Shown: positions 17,849 to 27,928, counted from the first letter of the stretch. The stretch is DNA of 64,000 nucleotides from Sulfurirhabdus autotrophica (GCF_004346685.1 NZ_SMCO01000001.1:682001-746000), one strand, 5' to 3'. The notes: generated from the sequence alone by a model not told the origin. Translations and numbers: made by a program.

Positions 17849-18289
17849 ATGGCTACAACTTGGATATTAATTGCTAATGCCAGTTTCGCACGTCTATACG
17901 CAAACCATGGTGTAAAAAAAGGATTAGAACTCATCAAAGAATTCAGTCACCCGGAAAGCCGCGAAAAGAGCTCCGAACTGGTATCAGACCGTCCTGGACA
18001 TAACCAGGGACAGGGTAATGGACATGGCTCATTTGTGCCCGCTTCTGAACCCAAGCAAGTTGAGGCTGGCAGGTTTGCTCAGGAACTCGCGAAAGAACTG
18101 GAACATGGGCGTGCAAACAATATCTATGACCGGATTATTCTGGTTGCTTCATCTCCATTTATCGGATTACTGAACAGCCGTTTCAGCAACCACGTGCGCG
18201 GATTTATTACCGACAGCATCGAAAAAGATTACACCAAAGTTGCCCAGCAGGAACTGCCTGGCCGTCTGGCGCATTGCATTTACCTTTAA
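17849..18289 (+). CDS. Host attachment family protein (PF10116), copy 2
   Basis: 146 residues, the same length as the gene before it and alignable end to end without gaps: WILIANASFARLY, HPESREKSSELVSDRPGH, GNGHGSFVPASEPK, IILVASSPFIGLL, IEKDYTKVAQQEL. The start ATG at 17849 has GGAGAG three bases upstream; a longer frame from 17804 would add 15 residues without parallel in copy 1. It arose by tandem duplication, with divergence greatest in the C-terminal third. Function unknown. Confidence 0.85.
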   Translation: MATTWILIANASFARLYANHGVKKGLELIKEFSHPESREKSSELVSDRPGHNQGQGNGHGSFVPASEPKQVEAGRFAQELAKELEHGRANNIYDRIILVASSPFIGLLNSRFSNHVRGFITDSIEKDYTKVAQQELPGRLAHCIYL

Positions 18290-18300
18290 CATTGCGACTG

Positions 18301-18327
18301 GCCATTCCCGATTATTGCGGGGATGGC
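18301..18327. terminator. Hairpin between host-attachment copy 2 and thpR
   Basis: GCCATTCCCG / CGGGGATGGC form a 10-bp stem (one G-U on the RNA) with a 7-base loop, located 11 bases after the stop of the plus-strand gene and touching the thpR stop. It probably ends transcription from both convergent genes, though no T-run follows. Confidence 0.5.
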
Positions 18328-18875
18328 TACTTAGCCACTGATTTTAATGGCCACCGCCCGACCACCTCGTAAGTCGACCCCTTTTCGCTCACCACAGATT
18401 GCACCAGCACAAACTCCTTGTTACCCCACAAAATCGGATCAATTTCCGGCATTTTCTCATGGCAATTTGCCTTTCTTAGCAAAGTTGCATGTGGCACATA
18501 AGGGCGCTCATCAAAATGGAATCCGGCTTCTTTAAGCCGAGATGACAAATTTGCTACAAGCTCAGTTAATGCTTCTGGCGTTTCTTCAGGTGTTGCCCAG
18601 GCAACCCGGTTATGCCGCCACCAACCTAGTCGGGTGATATTGAGTTCAAACGCAGATGCCTCAACCAGTGCAGCTTGCGCCTTGAGCTCTTCAATACGAT
18701 CTACTACCACATCTCCAAGGAATACCAGAGTAATGTGAATGGTCTCCGCCCTGGTACGCCGCCCACCGCAGACTGTGAGCAATTTCTTCCCTGCCCGATC
18801 CAGTGCTGACCTCACCTTGGCAGTTGGCCACAATGCAAAAAACATACGTGATGTTTTTTGGCCTTCTTCTGTCAT
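18327..18875 (-). CDS. thpR: RNA 2',3'-cyclic phosphodiesterase (ThpR/LigT)
   Basis: 182 residues of the 2H phosphoesterase family, with both HxTx motifs: HITL in [12 protein letters not shown] and HATL in [11 protein letters not shown]. These enzymes open 2',3'-cyclic phosphates to 2'-phosphates on RNA. The start is ATG 18875 ([17 protein letters not shown]), which overlaps the ispF stop as ATGA (18872-18875); a longer frame upstream would lie inside ispF and encode an Arg-rich stretch unlike the family. Co-transcribed with ispF. Confidence 0.92.
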   Translation of the reverse strand: MTEEGQKTSRMFFALWPTAKVRSALDRAGKKLLTVCGGRRTRAETIHITLVFLGDVVVDRIEELKAQAALVEASAFELNITRLGWWRHNRVAWATPEETPEALTELVANLSSRLKEAGFHFDERPYVPHATLLRKANCHEKMPEIDPILWGNKEFVLVQSVVSEKGSTYEVVGRWPLKSVAK

Positions 18876-19345
18876 ACTTTCCGAATCAAGCACACTGCTT
18901 CTGCGGCGATACCTTCGCCTCGCCCCGTAAAACCCAGTTTTTCCGTAGTAGTTGCTTTTACATTGACACAATCTGCTGTCACACCGATATCCTCAGCAAT
19001 ATTGAGCACCATTTGCGCAATATGCGGTGCCATTTTAGGGGCCTGAGCAATAATGGTAGTGTCTACATTACCCACCACATAGCCCTTTTCACGAATGATA
19101 CGTGCCACTTCTTGCAATAATTTTCTACTATCTATTCCCTTGAACCGGGCATCTGTATCGGGAAAATGTTTGCCGATATCACCCAAACCCGCTGCACCCA
19201 GCAGCCCATCGCAAATTGCATGTAACAGTACATCTGCATCGGAATGCCCAGCCAAACCTAAATGATAAGGAATATTGACACCACCAATAATCAGTTTGCG
19301 GTTTTCTGCAAACGCGTGGACATCAAAACCGTGGCCTATTTTCAT
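18872..19345 (-). CDS. ispF: 2-C-methyl-D-erythritol 2,4-cyclodiphosphate synthase
   Basis: 157 residues, normal length. IspF acts in the MEP pathway of isoprenoid synthesis. Metal and substrate residues are seen in GHGFDVHAF (DxH), [17 protein letters not shown] and the C-terminal [19 protein letters not shown]. It lies upstream of thpR with a 4-bp overlap and 123 bases after ispD. A separate ispD gene, not a fused ispDF, is used here. Confidence 0.96.
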   Translation of the reverse strand: MKIGHGFDVHAFAENRKLIIGGVNIPYHLGLAGHSDADVLLHAICDGLLGAAGLGDIGKHFPDTDARFKGIDSRKLLQEVARIIREKGYVVGNVDTTIIAQAPKMAPHIAQMVLNIAEDIGVTADCVNVKATTTEKLGFTGRGEGIAAEAVCLIRKV

Positions 19346-19468
19346 TGTTTTCCTTTTAATAAAGATTTTTCAGTGTTTGCTAAGGGGCGAGGGAACCTGC
19401 TGCTGACAAATATTTAAGTTTAACTTACCCAAAAAACGCCAGACAAAACGTAAAAATTACCAATACAA

Positions 19469-20164
19469 TTAATCCACCAAATTTTCCAGAATTAACGCTG
19501 CCAATTGCAAATCCTGCGGATAGGTGACTTTTAAATTTCGGCTATCGCAAGCGACTAACTTTGGATGAAATCCGAGGTGCTCCACTGCGCGAGCTTCATC
19601 CGTAGGAGTATCCGTCCCTAACGCCTGTAAAGCTTTCACCAACAAGCCATATCGGAACATTTGCGGTGTTTGCGCCTGCCAGAGCCCTTCCCGTGGCTCT
19701 GTTTGTTTGACTCTACCCTGCGCGTCTGCACGTTTCAATGTATCCGCTACAGGTACAGCAAGCAGCCCGCCTGTTTCATCCTCTCCAATTACTCGAATCA
19801 AATTGGCAAGATGCTCATTGGTCAGACAGGGGCGTGCGGCATCGTGCACCAGCACCCAGTCGTCAGCCTGAACAGTTTCCTGAATTTTCTGCAATCCATT
19901 CAATACGCTTTCCGCACGGGTATCTCCCCCGCAAAACAGAGGGTTAAGCTTAGATTTAAAAGCACTCCAGTCATATTCGTTCCACATAGTGTCTTCAGGG
20001 GACAGTACCACATAGACCTGTTTGATAACGTGGGCACTGCACAAGCGCTTGATCGCGTAATAAATCATGGGTTTTCCCAAAAGCGATAAATATTGTTTGG
20101 GAACTTCGTTACCCATTCTGCTGCCAAAACCAGCAGCTGGAATAAGCGCAATATAGTTAGACAT
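19469..20164 (-). CDS. ispD: 2-C-methyl-D-erythritol 4-phosphate cytidylyltransferase
   Basis: 231 residues. IspD makes CDP-ME from MEP and CTP. N-terminal nucleotide loop [19 protein letters not shown], the HDAARP motif and the substrate-binding [13 protein letters not shown] are all present. First gene of the ispD, ispF-thpR group on the minus strand; the gap to the divergent amrB is about 150 bases. Confidence 0.96.
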   Translation of the reverse strand: MSNYIALIPAAGFGSRMGNEVPKQYLSLLGKPMIYYAIKRLCSAHVIKQVYVVLSPEDTMWNEYDWSAFKSKLNPLFCGGDTRAESVLNGLQKIQETVQADDWVLVHDAARPCLTNEHLANLIRVIGEDETGGLLAVPVADTLKRADAQGRVKQTEPREGLWQAQTPQMFRYGLLVKALQALGTDTPTDEARAVEHLGFHPKLVACDSRNLKVTYPQDLQLAALILENLVD

Positions 20165-20303
20165 GTTTATCCTAAAGACAGCTTTCAGGTTTATTTTTCT
20201 TTAACAAAGGTAATTATCGTGTCTTGTGAGGAAATACCGCAAGCTGCACTTGATATTTGGCAACTTACCCTCATCTACTTTTTAAGCATAACCTGTTATT
20301 TTT

Positions 20304-20310
20304 AAGGAGG
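20304..20310 (+). promoter_or_regulatory. Consensus ribosome-binding site of amrB
   Basis: AAGGAGG five bases before the ATG at 20316 is a perfect Shine-Dalgarno sequence, one of the strongest in the window, and sets the amrB start without doubt. Confidence 0.85.
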
Positions 20311-20315
20311 TTTAC

Positions 20316-21131
20316 ATGCATCAAGTTCGTCCAGCCGCTGTAGCAGGCGCCTTCTACCAGAGCAACAAACAGGCATTGGAAAATGATGTCAATGCTATGT
20401 TGGCGACTGCCAAAGAAAACAATAGTGAAACAAGTATTGCACCAAAAGCAATTATTGTCCCCCATGCTGGCTACATCTATTCAGGACCAATTGCCGCAGC
20501 TGCCTACGCCAGATTAGCTGCTGTTCGCGCTTTGATCAAACGCGTTGTATTGCTCGGGCCAGTCCATCGTGTGCCAGTTCGCGGGCTCGCTCTACCTGGG
20601 GTAGCCGCATTTGCCACCCCCTTAGGGGAAATTCAGATCGATCAGCCTGCTGTTGCGGCTATAGAGAAGCTGCGTCAAGTGGTTGTAAGCTCAGCTGCCC
20701 ATGCCATGGAACATTCTTTGGAAGTACAACTGCCTTTCCTGCAATCGGTTCTGGATGATTTCAAACTAGTGCCATTAGCCGTAGGGGATGCGACATCGGC
20801 AGAAGTCGCCGAGGTACTGGATACTTTATGGGGAGGCCCGGAAACACTGATTGTGATCAGTTCTGACCTTTCCCATTTCTTGCCTTATCAGGCAGCACAA
20901 GCTGTTGATGCAGAAACGGTACAACATATTCTGAATCTGCACGGCACACTGAATCATGAGCAAGCCTGTGGCGGCACACCTGTCAACGGATTATTGCTTG
21001 CAGCCAAACAACACCACCTGCAGCCACAATTGCTGGACCTGCGCAATTCAGGCGACACCGCAGGCGATAAAAGCCGCGTTGTAGGTTATGCCTCATTCGC
21101 TTTCATGGAGGAAACAAAAGATGTCCATTAA
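20316..21131 (+). CDS. amrB: AmmeMemoRadiSam system protein B (MEMO family)
   Basis: 271 residues, a MEMO1-like protein. MEMO folds resemble non-haem-iron LigB dioxygenases. The positions equal to the metal-site residues of human MEMO1 (two His and one Cys) appear conserved: His50 in VVPHAGYIYSG, His84 in LGPVHRVPVRG and Cys218 in ACGGTPVNG; His187 in SSDLSHF is also typical. First gene of a tight three-gene operon (11-bp overlap with amrA). The role of the bacterial system is, to my knowledge, unestablished. Confidence 0.94.
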   Translation: MHQVRPAAVAGAFYQSNKQALENDVNAMLATAKENNSETSIAPKAIIVPHAGYIYSGPIAAAAYARLAAVRALIKRVVLLGPVHRVPVRGLALPGVAAFATPLGEIQIDQPAVAAIEKLRQVVVSSAAHAMEHSLEVQLPFLQSVLDDFKLVPLAVGDATSAEVAEVLDTLWGGPETLIVISSDLSHFLPYQAAQAVDAETVQHILNLHGTLNHEQACGGTPVNGLLLAAKQHHLQPQLLDLRNSGDTAGDKSRVVGYASFAFMEETKDVH

Positions 21132-21687
21132 TCAGGGTGAAATTTTGCTCCCGATTGCCCGGTCTTCTATTGCTAATGCATTGGGGCAAGTTCATACAGC
21201 AGCAGAGGATGCCCTTTGGCTGCAGGAAAATGGCGCCTGTTTTGTCACGTTAACCCAGGAAGGCCAATTACGGGGATGCATAGGTACACTGGAAGCTCAC
21301 CGCGCTTTATTGGAGGATGTAAAAGCCAATGCCAAAGCGGCGGCTTTTCAGGACCCGCGTTTTTCACCTCTAACCTCTGCTGAATTTAGCTATACTGAAA
21401 TTGAAGTTTCATTACTGTCACCCATGCAAGCTTTAAGTTTCTCTAGTGAGCAGGAGGCGCTGGCGCAGTTGCAACCGGAAGTGGATGGCGTGGTATTTGA
21501 GTTTGGTCGTTACCGCAGTACGTTCCTGCCCCAGGTATGGGAGCAGTTACCTGCCACCACCGATTTCATGGCGCATTTGAAACATAAGGCGGGGTTAAGA
21601 CCTGATTTCTGGGCTGAGGAAGTCAAACTCTACCGCTACACAGTGAGTAAATGGAAAGAACGCGATTTAAAGGCGCAAATAGCATGA
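21121..21687 (+). CDS. amrA: AmmeMemoRadiSam system protein A (AMMECR1 domain)
   Basis: 188 residues. An AMMECR1 domain with the invariant LRGCIG motif (in GQLRGCIGTLEAHR) and DPRFSPLTSAEF. The domain's biochemical activity is unknown. The start ATG at 21121 has GGAGGA about nine bases upstream and overlaps the end of amrB by 11 bases; an upstream in-frame ATG at 21088 lies inside amrB and is not preferred. It ends in ATGA with amrS. Confidence 0.94.
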   Translation: MSINQGEILLPIARSSIANALGQVHTAAEDALWLQENGACFVTLTQEGQLRGCIGTLEAHRALLEDVKANAKAAAFQDPRFSPLTSAEFSYTEIEVSLLSPMQALSFSSEQEALAQLQPEVDGVVFEFGRYRSTFLPQVWEQLPATTDFMAHLKHKAGLRPDFWAEEVKLYRYTVSKWKERDLKAQIA

Positions 21688-22772
21688 TGGAAGGTTCGCA
21701 TCACCCTGGCCGTTACTGGCATGTCATCGACGATGGTCGCATTCAATGCGATCTGTGCCCACGTGACTGCAAGTTACACGATGGTCAGCGTGGTGCGTGT
21801 TTTGTGCGCATGCGCGAAGGCAACCAGATGGTGCTCACCACCTATGGGCGTTCATCCGGGTTCTGTATTGATCCCATCGAGAAAAAGCCGCTTAACCACT
21901 TTTACCCTGGAAGCAGCGTGCTTTCCTTTGGCACTGCCGGTTGCAATCTTGCCTGCAAATTTTGCCAGAACTGGGATATCAGCAAATCCAAAGACATGGA
22001 TCGCCTGATGGATCAGGCTTCGCCAGAAACCATTGCCATTGCAGCTGAAAAAAGCGGCTGCAAGAGTGTCGCTTTTACCTATAACGACCCGGTTATTTTT
22101 GCAGAATATGCCATGGACACGGCCGATGCCTGCCATGCTCGGGGGATCAAAACTGTCGCTGTTACCGCCGGTTACATGCATGCGGAAGCGCGAAAGGATT
22201 TCTACTCAAAAATAGATGCCGCCAATGTAGACCTGAAAGCATTTACCGAAGACTTTTATTTCAAATTGACTGGCTCACAGCTCCAACCAGTGCTGGATAC
22301 TTTGATCTATCTCAAACGTGAAACGGATGTATGGTTTGAAATTACTACCTTGCTCATTCCCGGTAAAAATGACTCAGATGAAGAACTGACCGCTATGAGC
22401 AAATGGATCAAAAAAGAACTGGGGCCGGATGTTCCACTGCATTTTTCTGCATTCCATCCAGATTATAAAATGCCGGACATTCCTCCCACCCCACCTGCAA
22501 CCCTTGTACGTGCGAGGGAAATCGCCCTTAAAGAAGGCTTGAACTATGTCTATACTGGTAATGTGCACAACATTGAAGGGGATACCACCTTTTGCCCGGA
22601 TTGCCACTCTCCGTTGATTGTGCGCGACTGGTATCAAATCAACCTGTACCGGTTAACCAAAGAGGGACATTGCCCTGACTGCGGCTCAGCATTAGCAGGC
22701 AGATTTGCAGAAACCGCCGGGCATTTTGGCAGAAAGCGGATTCCAATTGCAATTAATATGGCCGGAGTCTGA
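21684..22772 (+). CDS. amrS: AmmeMemoRadiSam system radical SAM enzyme
   Basis: 362 residues. The radical-SAM cluster motif is CNLACKFC (CX3CX2C, about residues 87-94) after LSFGTAGC. Extra cysteines flank it: CDLCPRDC near the N-terminus, which resembles the PflA-like group, and two CPDC pairs in the last 60 residues that look like a zinc ribbon or auxiliary cluster. It would generate a 5'-deoxyadenosyl radical on an unknown substrate. The start ATG (21684) overlaps the amrA stop as ATGA. Confidence 0.94.
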   Translation: MMEGSHHPGRYWHVIDDGRIQCDLCPRDCKLHDGQRGACFVRMREGNQMVLTTYGRSSGFCIDPIEKKPLNHFYPGSSVLSFGTAGCNLACKFCQNWDISKSKDMDRLMDQASPETIAIAAEKSGCKSVAFTYNDPVIFAEYAMDTADACHARGIKTVAVTAGYMHAEARKDFYSKIDAANVDLKAFTEDFYFKLTGSQLQPVLDTLIYLKRETDVWFEITTLLIPGKNDSDEELTAMSKWIKKELGPDVPLHFSAFHPDYKMPDIPPTPPATLVRAREIALKEGLNYVYTGNVHNIEGDTTFCPDCHSPLIVRDWYQINLYRLTKEGHCPDCGSALAGRFAETAGHFGRKRIPIAINMAGV

Positions 22773-22853
22773 TAAATTTTGTTTGTCGCAAGGGCGCGGA
22801 TAACTTACGTTTAAGTGCCTCTGTGTCTCTGTATTAATAACCGGGGTTAAACC

Positions 22854-23519
22854 ATGACTGCAAAACTGGAACAACTCGTTCACATTCCTGCTGACCAGGT
22901 AAAAATTGAAGGCATGCTGGTAATACCGGAGCATGCCAAAGGCCTCGTACTGTTTGCTCATGGTAGTGGCAGCAGCCGACATAGCCCGCGCAATAATTAT
23001 GTTGCTCAAGTACTCAGAGAAAGTAACATAGGCACGCTTCTAATGGATTTGCTGACACCACAAGAAGACATGGACTACGAAACCCGATTCAATATTCCAT
23101 TGCTGACTCGCCGTCTGCTCGCTGCCACGCAGTGGATAAAGCATGAATCTGCAACAAAGAATCTGCCAATTGGTTATTTTGGCGCCAGTACAGGCGCTGC
23201 TGCTGCTTTGCAAGCAGCAGCAGAAGCAGGTAAGGAGATCAGCGCTGTTGTCTCTCGAGGGGGGCGCCCGGATCTTGCTGGCAATTCTGCTTTATACAAT
23301 GTTAAATCACCCACATTATTGCTGATCGGAGGCTTCGACGATGTAGTGACCGAACTCAACCGTGAAGCTTACTCCCACATGAATTGCCCAAAGGAATTTT
23401 CAATCATCCAGGGTGCTACTCATCTGTTTGAAGAGCCTGGCACATTAGAAGAGGTTGCACATCAAGCCGCTGCGTGGTTCAGCCGTTATTTGATGCCGCC
23501 GCAAGTGAGCCAACTATAA
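22854..23519 (+). CDS. Dienelactone-hydrolase-like alpha/beta hydrolase
   Basis: 221 residues, cytoplasmic. Nucleophile elbow GASTG with Ser112, acidic residue in GGFDDVV and His in GATHLFEEPG make a complete triad. The HGSGSSRHSPRN oxyanion segment is typical of hydrolases that elsewhere are fused to a phosphoribosyltransferase domain; a stand-alone phosphoribosyltransferase of that type is encoded at 29350-30000. It sits 81 bases after amrS and 131 bases before an ABC exporter on the same strand. Substrate unknown. Confidence 0.82.
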   Translation: MTAKLEQLVHIPADQVKIEGMLVIPEHAKGLVLFAHGSGSSRHSPRNNYVAQVLRESNIGTLLMDLLTPQEDMDYETRFNIPLLTRRLLAATQWIKHESATKNLPIGYFGASTGAAAALQAAAEAGKEISAVVSRGGRPDLAGNSALYNVKSPTLLLIGGFDDVVTELNREAYSHMNCPKEFSIIQGATHLFEEPGTLEEVAHQAAAWFSRYLMPPQVSQL

Positions 23520-23650
23520 CAGGTAGCGTTTCTTATTTTAAATAACCTGCAGTGCTATATCGGGCTGTTGATAACCGATTTGCTATAACCTATACAATAA
23601 TGCGTGCGATACTATCCAGCGCACCTGATAAAAAACGGATATCACAATAC

Positions 23651-24367
23651 ATGCCGGAAAACCCACAAGCCGTTTTTACTGCCAAAGCCCTCACCAAAAC
23701 CTACTATATGGGTGAAGTAGAAATCCCTGCTCTGCGCGGTGTTGATCTGGAAGTTTACCAAAGTGAGTTTATCGTACTACTGGGGCCATCAGGCAGCGGA
23801 AAATCCACCCTGCTCAATATTATGGGTGGACTCGACACCCCTACCAGCGGCGACGCGTTCTGGCGCGACCACGATCTGGCGCATGCCAATGAACGGGAAC
23901 TGACCAGCTATCGACGTGAGCATGTAGGCTTTGTTTTCCAATTTTATAACCTGATCTCCAGTCTCACGGTACGAGAAAACGTGGCGCTGGTTACCGAGAT
24001 TTCGGTCAACCCACTAAAACCTGAAGAAGCACTGCAGCTGGTGGGGCTTGAACACCGGCTGGATCATTTTCCTTCCCAGCTTTCTGGTGGCGAACAGCAG
24101 CGCGTCGCCATCGCCAGAGCCATTGCCAAACGGCCTGATATACTGCTGTGCGACGAACCCACCGGGGCACTTGACTACCAGACAGGTAAAGTAGTGCTGG
24201 AGGTCATAGCTAAAATCAATCAGGAACTGGGCACAACGGCAATCGTTATCACCCACAATGCTTCTATCTCTGGAATGGCTAACCGCGTCATGCACTTGGC
24301 AAACGGACAGATTGTTTCTATTGAAGAAAACGCCCATAAACTCACCCCTGCGGAGTTATCCTGGTGA
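23651..24367 (+). CDS. ABC exporter ATPase (MacB/LolD type)
   Basis: 238 residues. Walker [10 protein letters not shown], signature [18 protein letters not shown], Walker [12 protein letters not shown] and switch His in ITHNAS are present. The start is put at ATG 23651 ([21 protein letters not shown]) because the family begins there; upstream in-frame codons as far as 23552 would add an unlikely 33-residue leader. It drives the permease encoded next; the stop overlaps the permease GTG start (GTGA, 24364-24367). Confidence 0.9.
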   Translation: MPENPQAVFTAKALTKTYYMGEVEIPALRGVDLEVYQSEFIVLLGPSGSGKSTLLNIMGGLDTPTSGDAFWRDHDLAHANERELTSYRREHVGFVFQFYNLISSLTVRENVALVTEISVNPLKPEEALQLVGLEHRLDHFPSQLSGGEQQRVAIARAIAKRPDILLCDEPTGALDYQTGKVVLEVIAKINQELGTTAIVITHNASISGMANRVMHLANGQIVSIEENAHKLTPAELSW

Positions 24368-26724
24368 AGGCGTTGGATAAAAAACTGCTGCGAGACCTGG
24401 CACACATGAAAGGCCAGGCGTTCACCATTGCCCTGGTAGTTGCCGCCGGCATCGGGGCGTTTATTGCTCAGATTTCCACTTATGATTCCTTGAACTGGTC
24501 CCGCCAGTCCTATTACGAAACATCCCGGTTCGCTCAGGTATTTGCCGATGTAAAACGCGCGCCCAAGGCTGCAGAACGCCAGCTTGTAGAAGTCCCCGGG
24601 ATTGCTGATGTTGAAACCACTGTCATGTTCGATGTCACGCTCGATATTCCAGAAGTGGCAGAACCGGTCATCGGGCGCATGATCGGGTTAGCTGATTCCG
24701 GCCAGCTACGATTAAACAAACTGTTTCTGCGTCAGGGGCGGATGATTGAGTCTGGGCGCGGTAATGAAGTGTTGGTATCCGAAGCGTTTGCCAAAGCCCG
24801 GAAACTTAAACCCGGCGATCAACTCGCTGCCATTCTGAACGGTAAACGCGAGCAATTGCGCATTGTTGGCGTGGTATTGTCGCCAGAATACATATTCGCC
24901 ACCCGTGGTGGTGTTCTGCCGGATGACAAGGGGTTCGGGATTTTCTGGATGGACCGTGAACGTCTCGCAAGCGCGTTCAATATGGAAGGGGCATTTAACC
25001 ATGCCGTTTTTCGACTAGCGCCTGGCGCTAACGAACAGGCAGTGATCGATGCATTGGATCGCTTGCTGGAACCCTATGGCGCATTTGGAGCCCACGGGCG
25101 TGAAGACCAGATTTCCAATAAGATTCTGAGCCAGGAAATCAACCAGCAAAAGACCATGTCCACGGTTTTTCCGACAATTTTTCTGGCAGTTGCAGCCTTT
25201 CTGCTCAATGTCGTGCTTTCCCGCCAGGTAGCCACCCAGCGAAGTGAAATTGCAACGCTTAAGGCAATTGGCTATTCAGATACAGCCATCGCCGCACACT
25301 ATCTTAAACTGGTACTGTTTATTGTATTTCTCGGGATTATCATGGGCTGCCTGATCGGGGCATTGCTTGGCTACAAAATGACTTCCTTGTACACCGATTT
25401 TTTTCATTTTCCACAACTCACTTATCGCGTCCAGCCATGGATTCCTTTAGCTGCCTCCGGCATAAGCCTTATTGCAGCTTTGGGGGGTGCGCTTAAAACC
25501 ATGCACGGCATCATGCAGCTTGCACCCGCTGAAGCCATGCGCCCGCCCTCCCCTACCAAATTCAAACGAATGTTGCTGGAGTGTTTGGGGCTGGCCAATT
25601 TACTATCACCTCAGTCACGCATGATTATTCGTAATTTAGAGCGTCGCCCGTTTCGGACGCTTCTCACCTCTTTTGCTATCGCCTGCGCTGTCGCCATCAT
25701 TGTTTCAGGCACTTTTTGGGGAGACGCCATTGATTTTCTTGTTTCTGTCCAATTCAACGCCATTGAAAGAGGTGATGCGCAAGTAGTATTTGCCGAGCCA
25801 GTCAACGGCCGGGCCCAGTATGAAATAGCTCACCTTCCGGGCGTCTTGTTCACTGAAGCTGCACGATCTATTCCGGTGCGCCTGCGCGCAGGCCATCTTT
25901 CTTATCGCACAGCGGTTTCTGGTCTGCCTGAAACTGCTGAATTACACAGAGTTCTGGATACGCACCAGCAACCAGTATTACTGCCAATTGAAGGCGTGCT
26001 ATTAACAGACCGCCTTGCAACAAGACTCAAGGTAAAGCCGGGAGAACATATCCAGCTTGAAGTGATGGAAGGAAATCGCATAAAGCGCGATGTATTGGTT
26101 GCAGGCGTAGTTAACGACATGTTTGGTTTGTCCGCATATATGAATTTCGATACGCTTAACCGCTTGCTTGGTGAAGGTAATACCATTTCTACTGTATCGG
26201 TTTCTTTAGATAATTCCCAACTAAACCAATTCAATGCACAAATAAAAGAAATACCTAAAGTGGCAACAGTTACGTTCAAGACCACAGCACTACAAAGCTT
26301 CCGGGAAACCTCTGCAAAAAACATCCTGGTATTCACCACAATTGTGACGGTTTTTGCAGCAGCCATTGCGATTGGCGTGGTTTACAATAGTGCTCGCATT
26401 GCGCTGGCTGAAAGAGCTTGGGAATTGGCTAGCCTGAGAGTGCTGGGTTTCACAAGGCATGAAGTATCCGCATTGCTGTTAGGCGAGCTCGGTATCGAAC
26501 TACTTTTGGCAATTCCTTTCGGTCTCTGGCTGGGTTATCTTCTCTCCTTGCTCATAGTGACGCTCACGCATACTGAAACCTTTGCCATTCCAATTATCAT
26601 TGAATCTAAAACCTATGCCTATGCAGCTTTAACAACGCTTATTGCAGGGATTGCAAGCGCATTATTTGTAAGGCATCGAATTGACCAGCTGGATCTTGTC
26701 GGCGTACTAAAAACAAGGGAATAA
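24364..26724 (+). CDS. ABC exporter permease with two FtsX domains
   Basis: 786 residues. One N-terminal transmembrane helix (about 18-38), a periplasmic domain, helices at about 260-380, a second single helix (about 430-455), another periplasmic domain and C-terminal helices at about 655-780. This is the duplicated MacB/FtsX layout. GTG start overlapping the ATPase stop gives translational coupling. With the adaptor encoded next it forms a three-part exporter. Cargo unknown; lipid or hydrophobic peptide is typical for this superfamily. Confidence 0.9.
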   Translation: MKALDKKLLRDLAHMKGQAFTIALVVAAGIGAFIAQISTYDSLNWSRQSYYETSRFAQVFADVKRAPKAAERQLVEVPGIADVETTVMFDVTLDIPEVAEPVIGRMIGLADSGQLRLNKLFLRQGRMIESGRGNEVLVSEAFAKARKLKPGDQLAAILNGKREQLRIVGVVLSPEYIFATRGGVLPDDKGFGIFWMDRERLASAFNMEGAFNHAVFRLAPGANEQAVIDALDRLLEPYGAFGAHGREDQISNKILSQEINQQKTMSTVFPTIFLAVAAFLLNVVLSRQVATQRSEIATLKAIGYSDTAIAAHYLKLVLFIVFLGIIMGCLIGALLGYKMTSLYTDFFHFPQLTYRVQPWIPLAASGISLIAALGGALKTMHGIMQLAPAEAMRPPSPTKFKRMLLECLGLANLLSPQSRMIIRNLERRPFRTLLTSFAIACAVAIIVSGTFWGDAIDFLVSVQFNAIERGDAQVVFAEPVNGRAQYEIAHLPGVLFTEAARSIPVRLRAGHLSYRTAVSGLPETAELHRVLDTHQQPVLLPIEGVLLTDRLATRLKVKPGEHIQLEVMEGNRIKRDVLVAGVVNDMFGLSAYMNFDTLNRLLGEGNTISTVSVSLDNSQLNQFNAQIKEIPKVATVTFKTTALQSFRETSAKNILVFTTIVTVFAAAIAIGVVYNSARIALAERAWELASLRVLGFTRHEVSALLLGELGIELLLAIPFGLWLGYLLSLLIVTLTHTETFAIPIIIESKTYAYAALTTLIAGIASALFVRHRIDQLDLVGVLKTRE

Positions 26725-26725
26725 T

Positions 26726-27928
26726 ATGAAATGGACGAAGCGGGCTTTCCCACTTTTAGCAGTATTAGTAATCATCGGTATTTTTATCTGGGCATTTTTA
26801 CCCAAGCCAGTAACTGTTCAGGTTGCAGAAGTAACTCAGGGTGCTTTCCAGCAGATTATTGAAGAAGACGGCAAAACCCGTGTACGTGAGAGATATATTG
26901 TGTCAGCTCCCCTTACCGGGAAGCTTCAACGGATTTCCCTCAAAGCGGGTGACGCCATCCAGCAGAATCAAGTAGTTGCCCTTATCGTAGCCAGTGCCCC
27001 GGCTTTGCTGGATGCACGCTCAGAGCGTGAATTAAAAGAACGTGTCGGCGCAGCCGAAGCACAAAAAGAACAATCTACTGTCACAGTAGCGCGTATTCTG
27101 GCAACACTCGAAAAAACCAAAGCCGATCTCAAACGCGCCAAACAACTTGCCGCCAATAAATTTATTTCAGCCGCTCAGCTCGATCAGACCGAACTGGATG
27201 TCAAAATAAATACCCGCGAGCTGGAAGCCGCAAAATTTGCAGAGCAAGCGGCCAAACATGAGGTTGCCGTGGCCCGCGCCGCATTTCAACAGTTTCACTG
27301 TGATGCAGATTGCGAAAAGCTGTCTGGTCGCCATTGGCAAATTCGCTCACCTGTATCTGGCCGAGTGTTGAAAATCGTGCAGGAAAGTGAATTAGTCGTA
27401 CCAATTGGAGCGCCCTTGCTTGAAATTGGTAACCCCGCGGATTTGGAAGTTGTGGCAGATATACTATCGAGTGATGCTGTCATGATCCCTCCCGGTGCCA
27501 AAGTACAGATGAAAGGATGGGGCAGATCTGAACCGTTACTAGGCCAGGTTCGGCGTATAGAACCCTCCGCGTTCACCAAAGTATCCGCACTCGGCGTAGA
27601 AGAACAACGCGTCAATGTAGTCATTGACCTCACCTCTCCCCCTGATCAATGGCTAAACCTGGGTGATGGCTTCAAAGTGGATACACAAATCATTGTGTTC
27701 AGCACAGACAAAGCCACCAAAACGCCGGTTAGCTCACTATTCAGAAAAGGTAATCAGTGGGCCGTCTTCGTCGCCAAAAATGGCCGCGCTGAAACTCGCA
27801 CCGTAAAAATTGCCCGCCGTAGCGGGCTGGATGCAATGGTCGAGTCCGGACTGAAAGTCGGTGAAAAGGTCATTCTTTATCCAGGAGATCTAGTGAAAGA
27901 TGGCATAAAAATAAAACCACAGGAATAA
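26726..27928 (+). CDS. HlyD/RND-type periplasmic adaptor
   Basis: 400 residues. N-terminal membrane anchor (residues 8-27, AVLVIIGIFIWAFLP), barrel/lipoyl half-motif (GKLQRISLKAGDAIQQNQVVALI), alpha-helical hairpin rich in Glu, Lys and Ala (about 85-190), second lipoyl half (SPVSGRVLKI) and a C-terminal beta domain. The adaptor joins the ABC exporter to an outer-membrane channel, probably TolC, not encoded here. Two cysteines (HCDADC, about residues 192-196) at the hairpin end are unusual and could be disulfide-bonded. ATG two bases after the permease stop, with AAGGGA upstream. Confidence 0.9.
   Translation: MKWTKRAFPLLAVLVIIGIFIWAFLPKPVTVQVAEVTQGAFQQIIEEDGKTRVRERYIVSAPLTGKLQRISLKAGDAIQQNQVVALIVASAPALLDARSERELKERVGAAEAQKEQSTVTVARILATLEKTKADLKRAKQLAANKFISAAQLDQTELDVKINTRELEAAKFAEQAAKHEVAVARAAFQQFHCDADCEKLSGRHWQIRSPVSGRVLKIVQESELVVPIGAPLLEIGNPADLEVVADILSSDAVMIPPGAKVQMKGWGRSEPLLGQVRRIEPSAFTKVSALGVEEQRVNVVIDLTSPPDQWLNLGDGFKVDTQIIVFSTDKATKTPVSSLFRKGNQWAVFVAKNGRAETRTVKIARRSGLDAMVESGLKVGEKVILYPGDLVKDGIKIKPQE

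Noticed and set aside
23520-23650. Precursor peptide gene for the radical SAM enzyme and exporter
   Set aside because: The gaps at 22773-22853 and 23520-23650 have no short frame with ribosome-binding site and a leader-like sequence.
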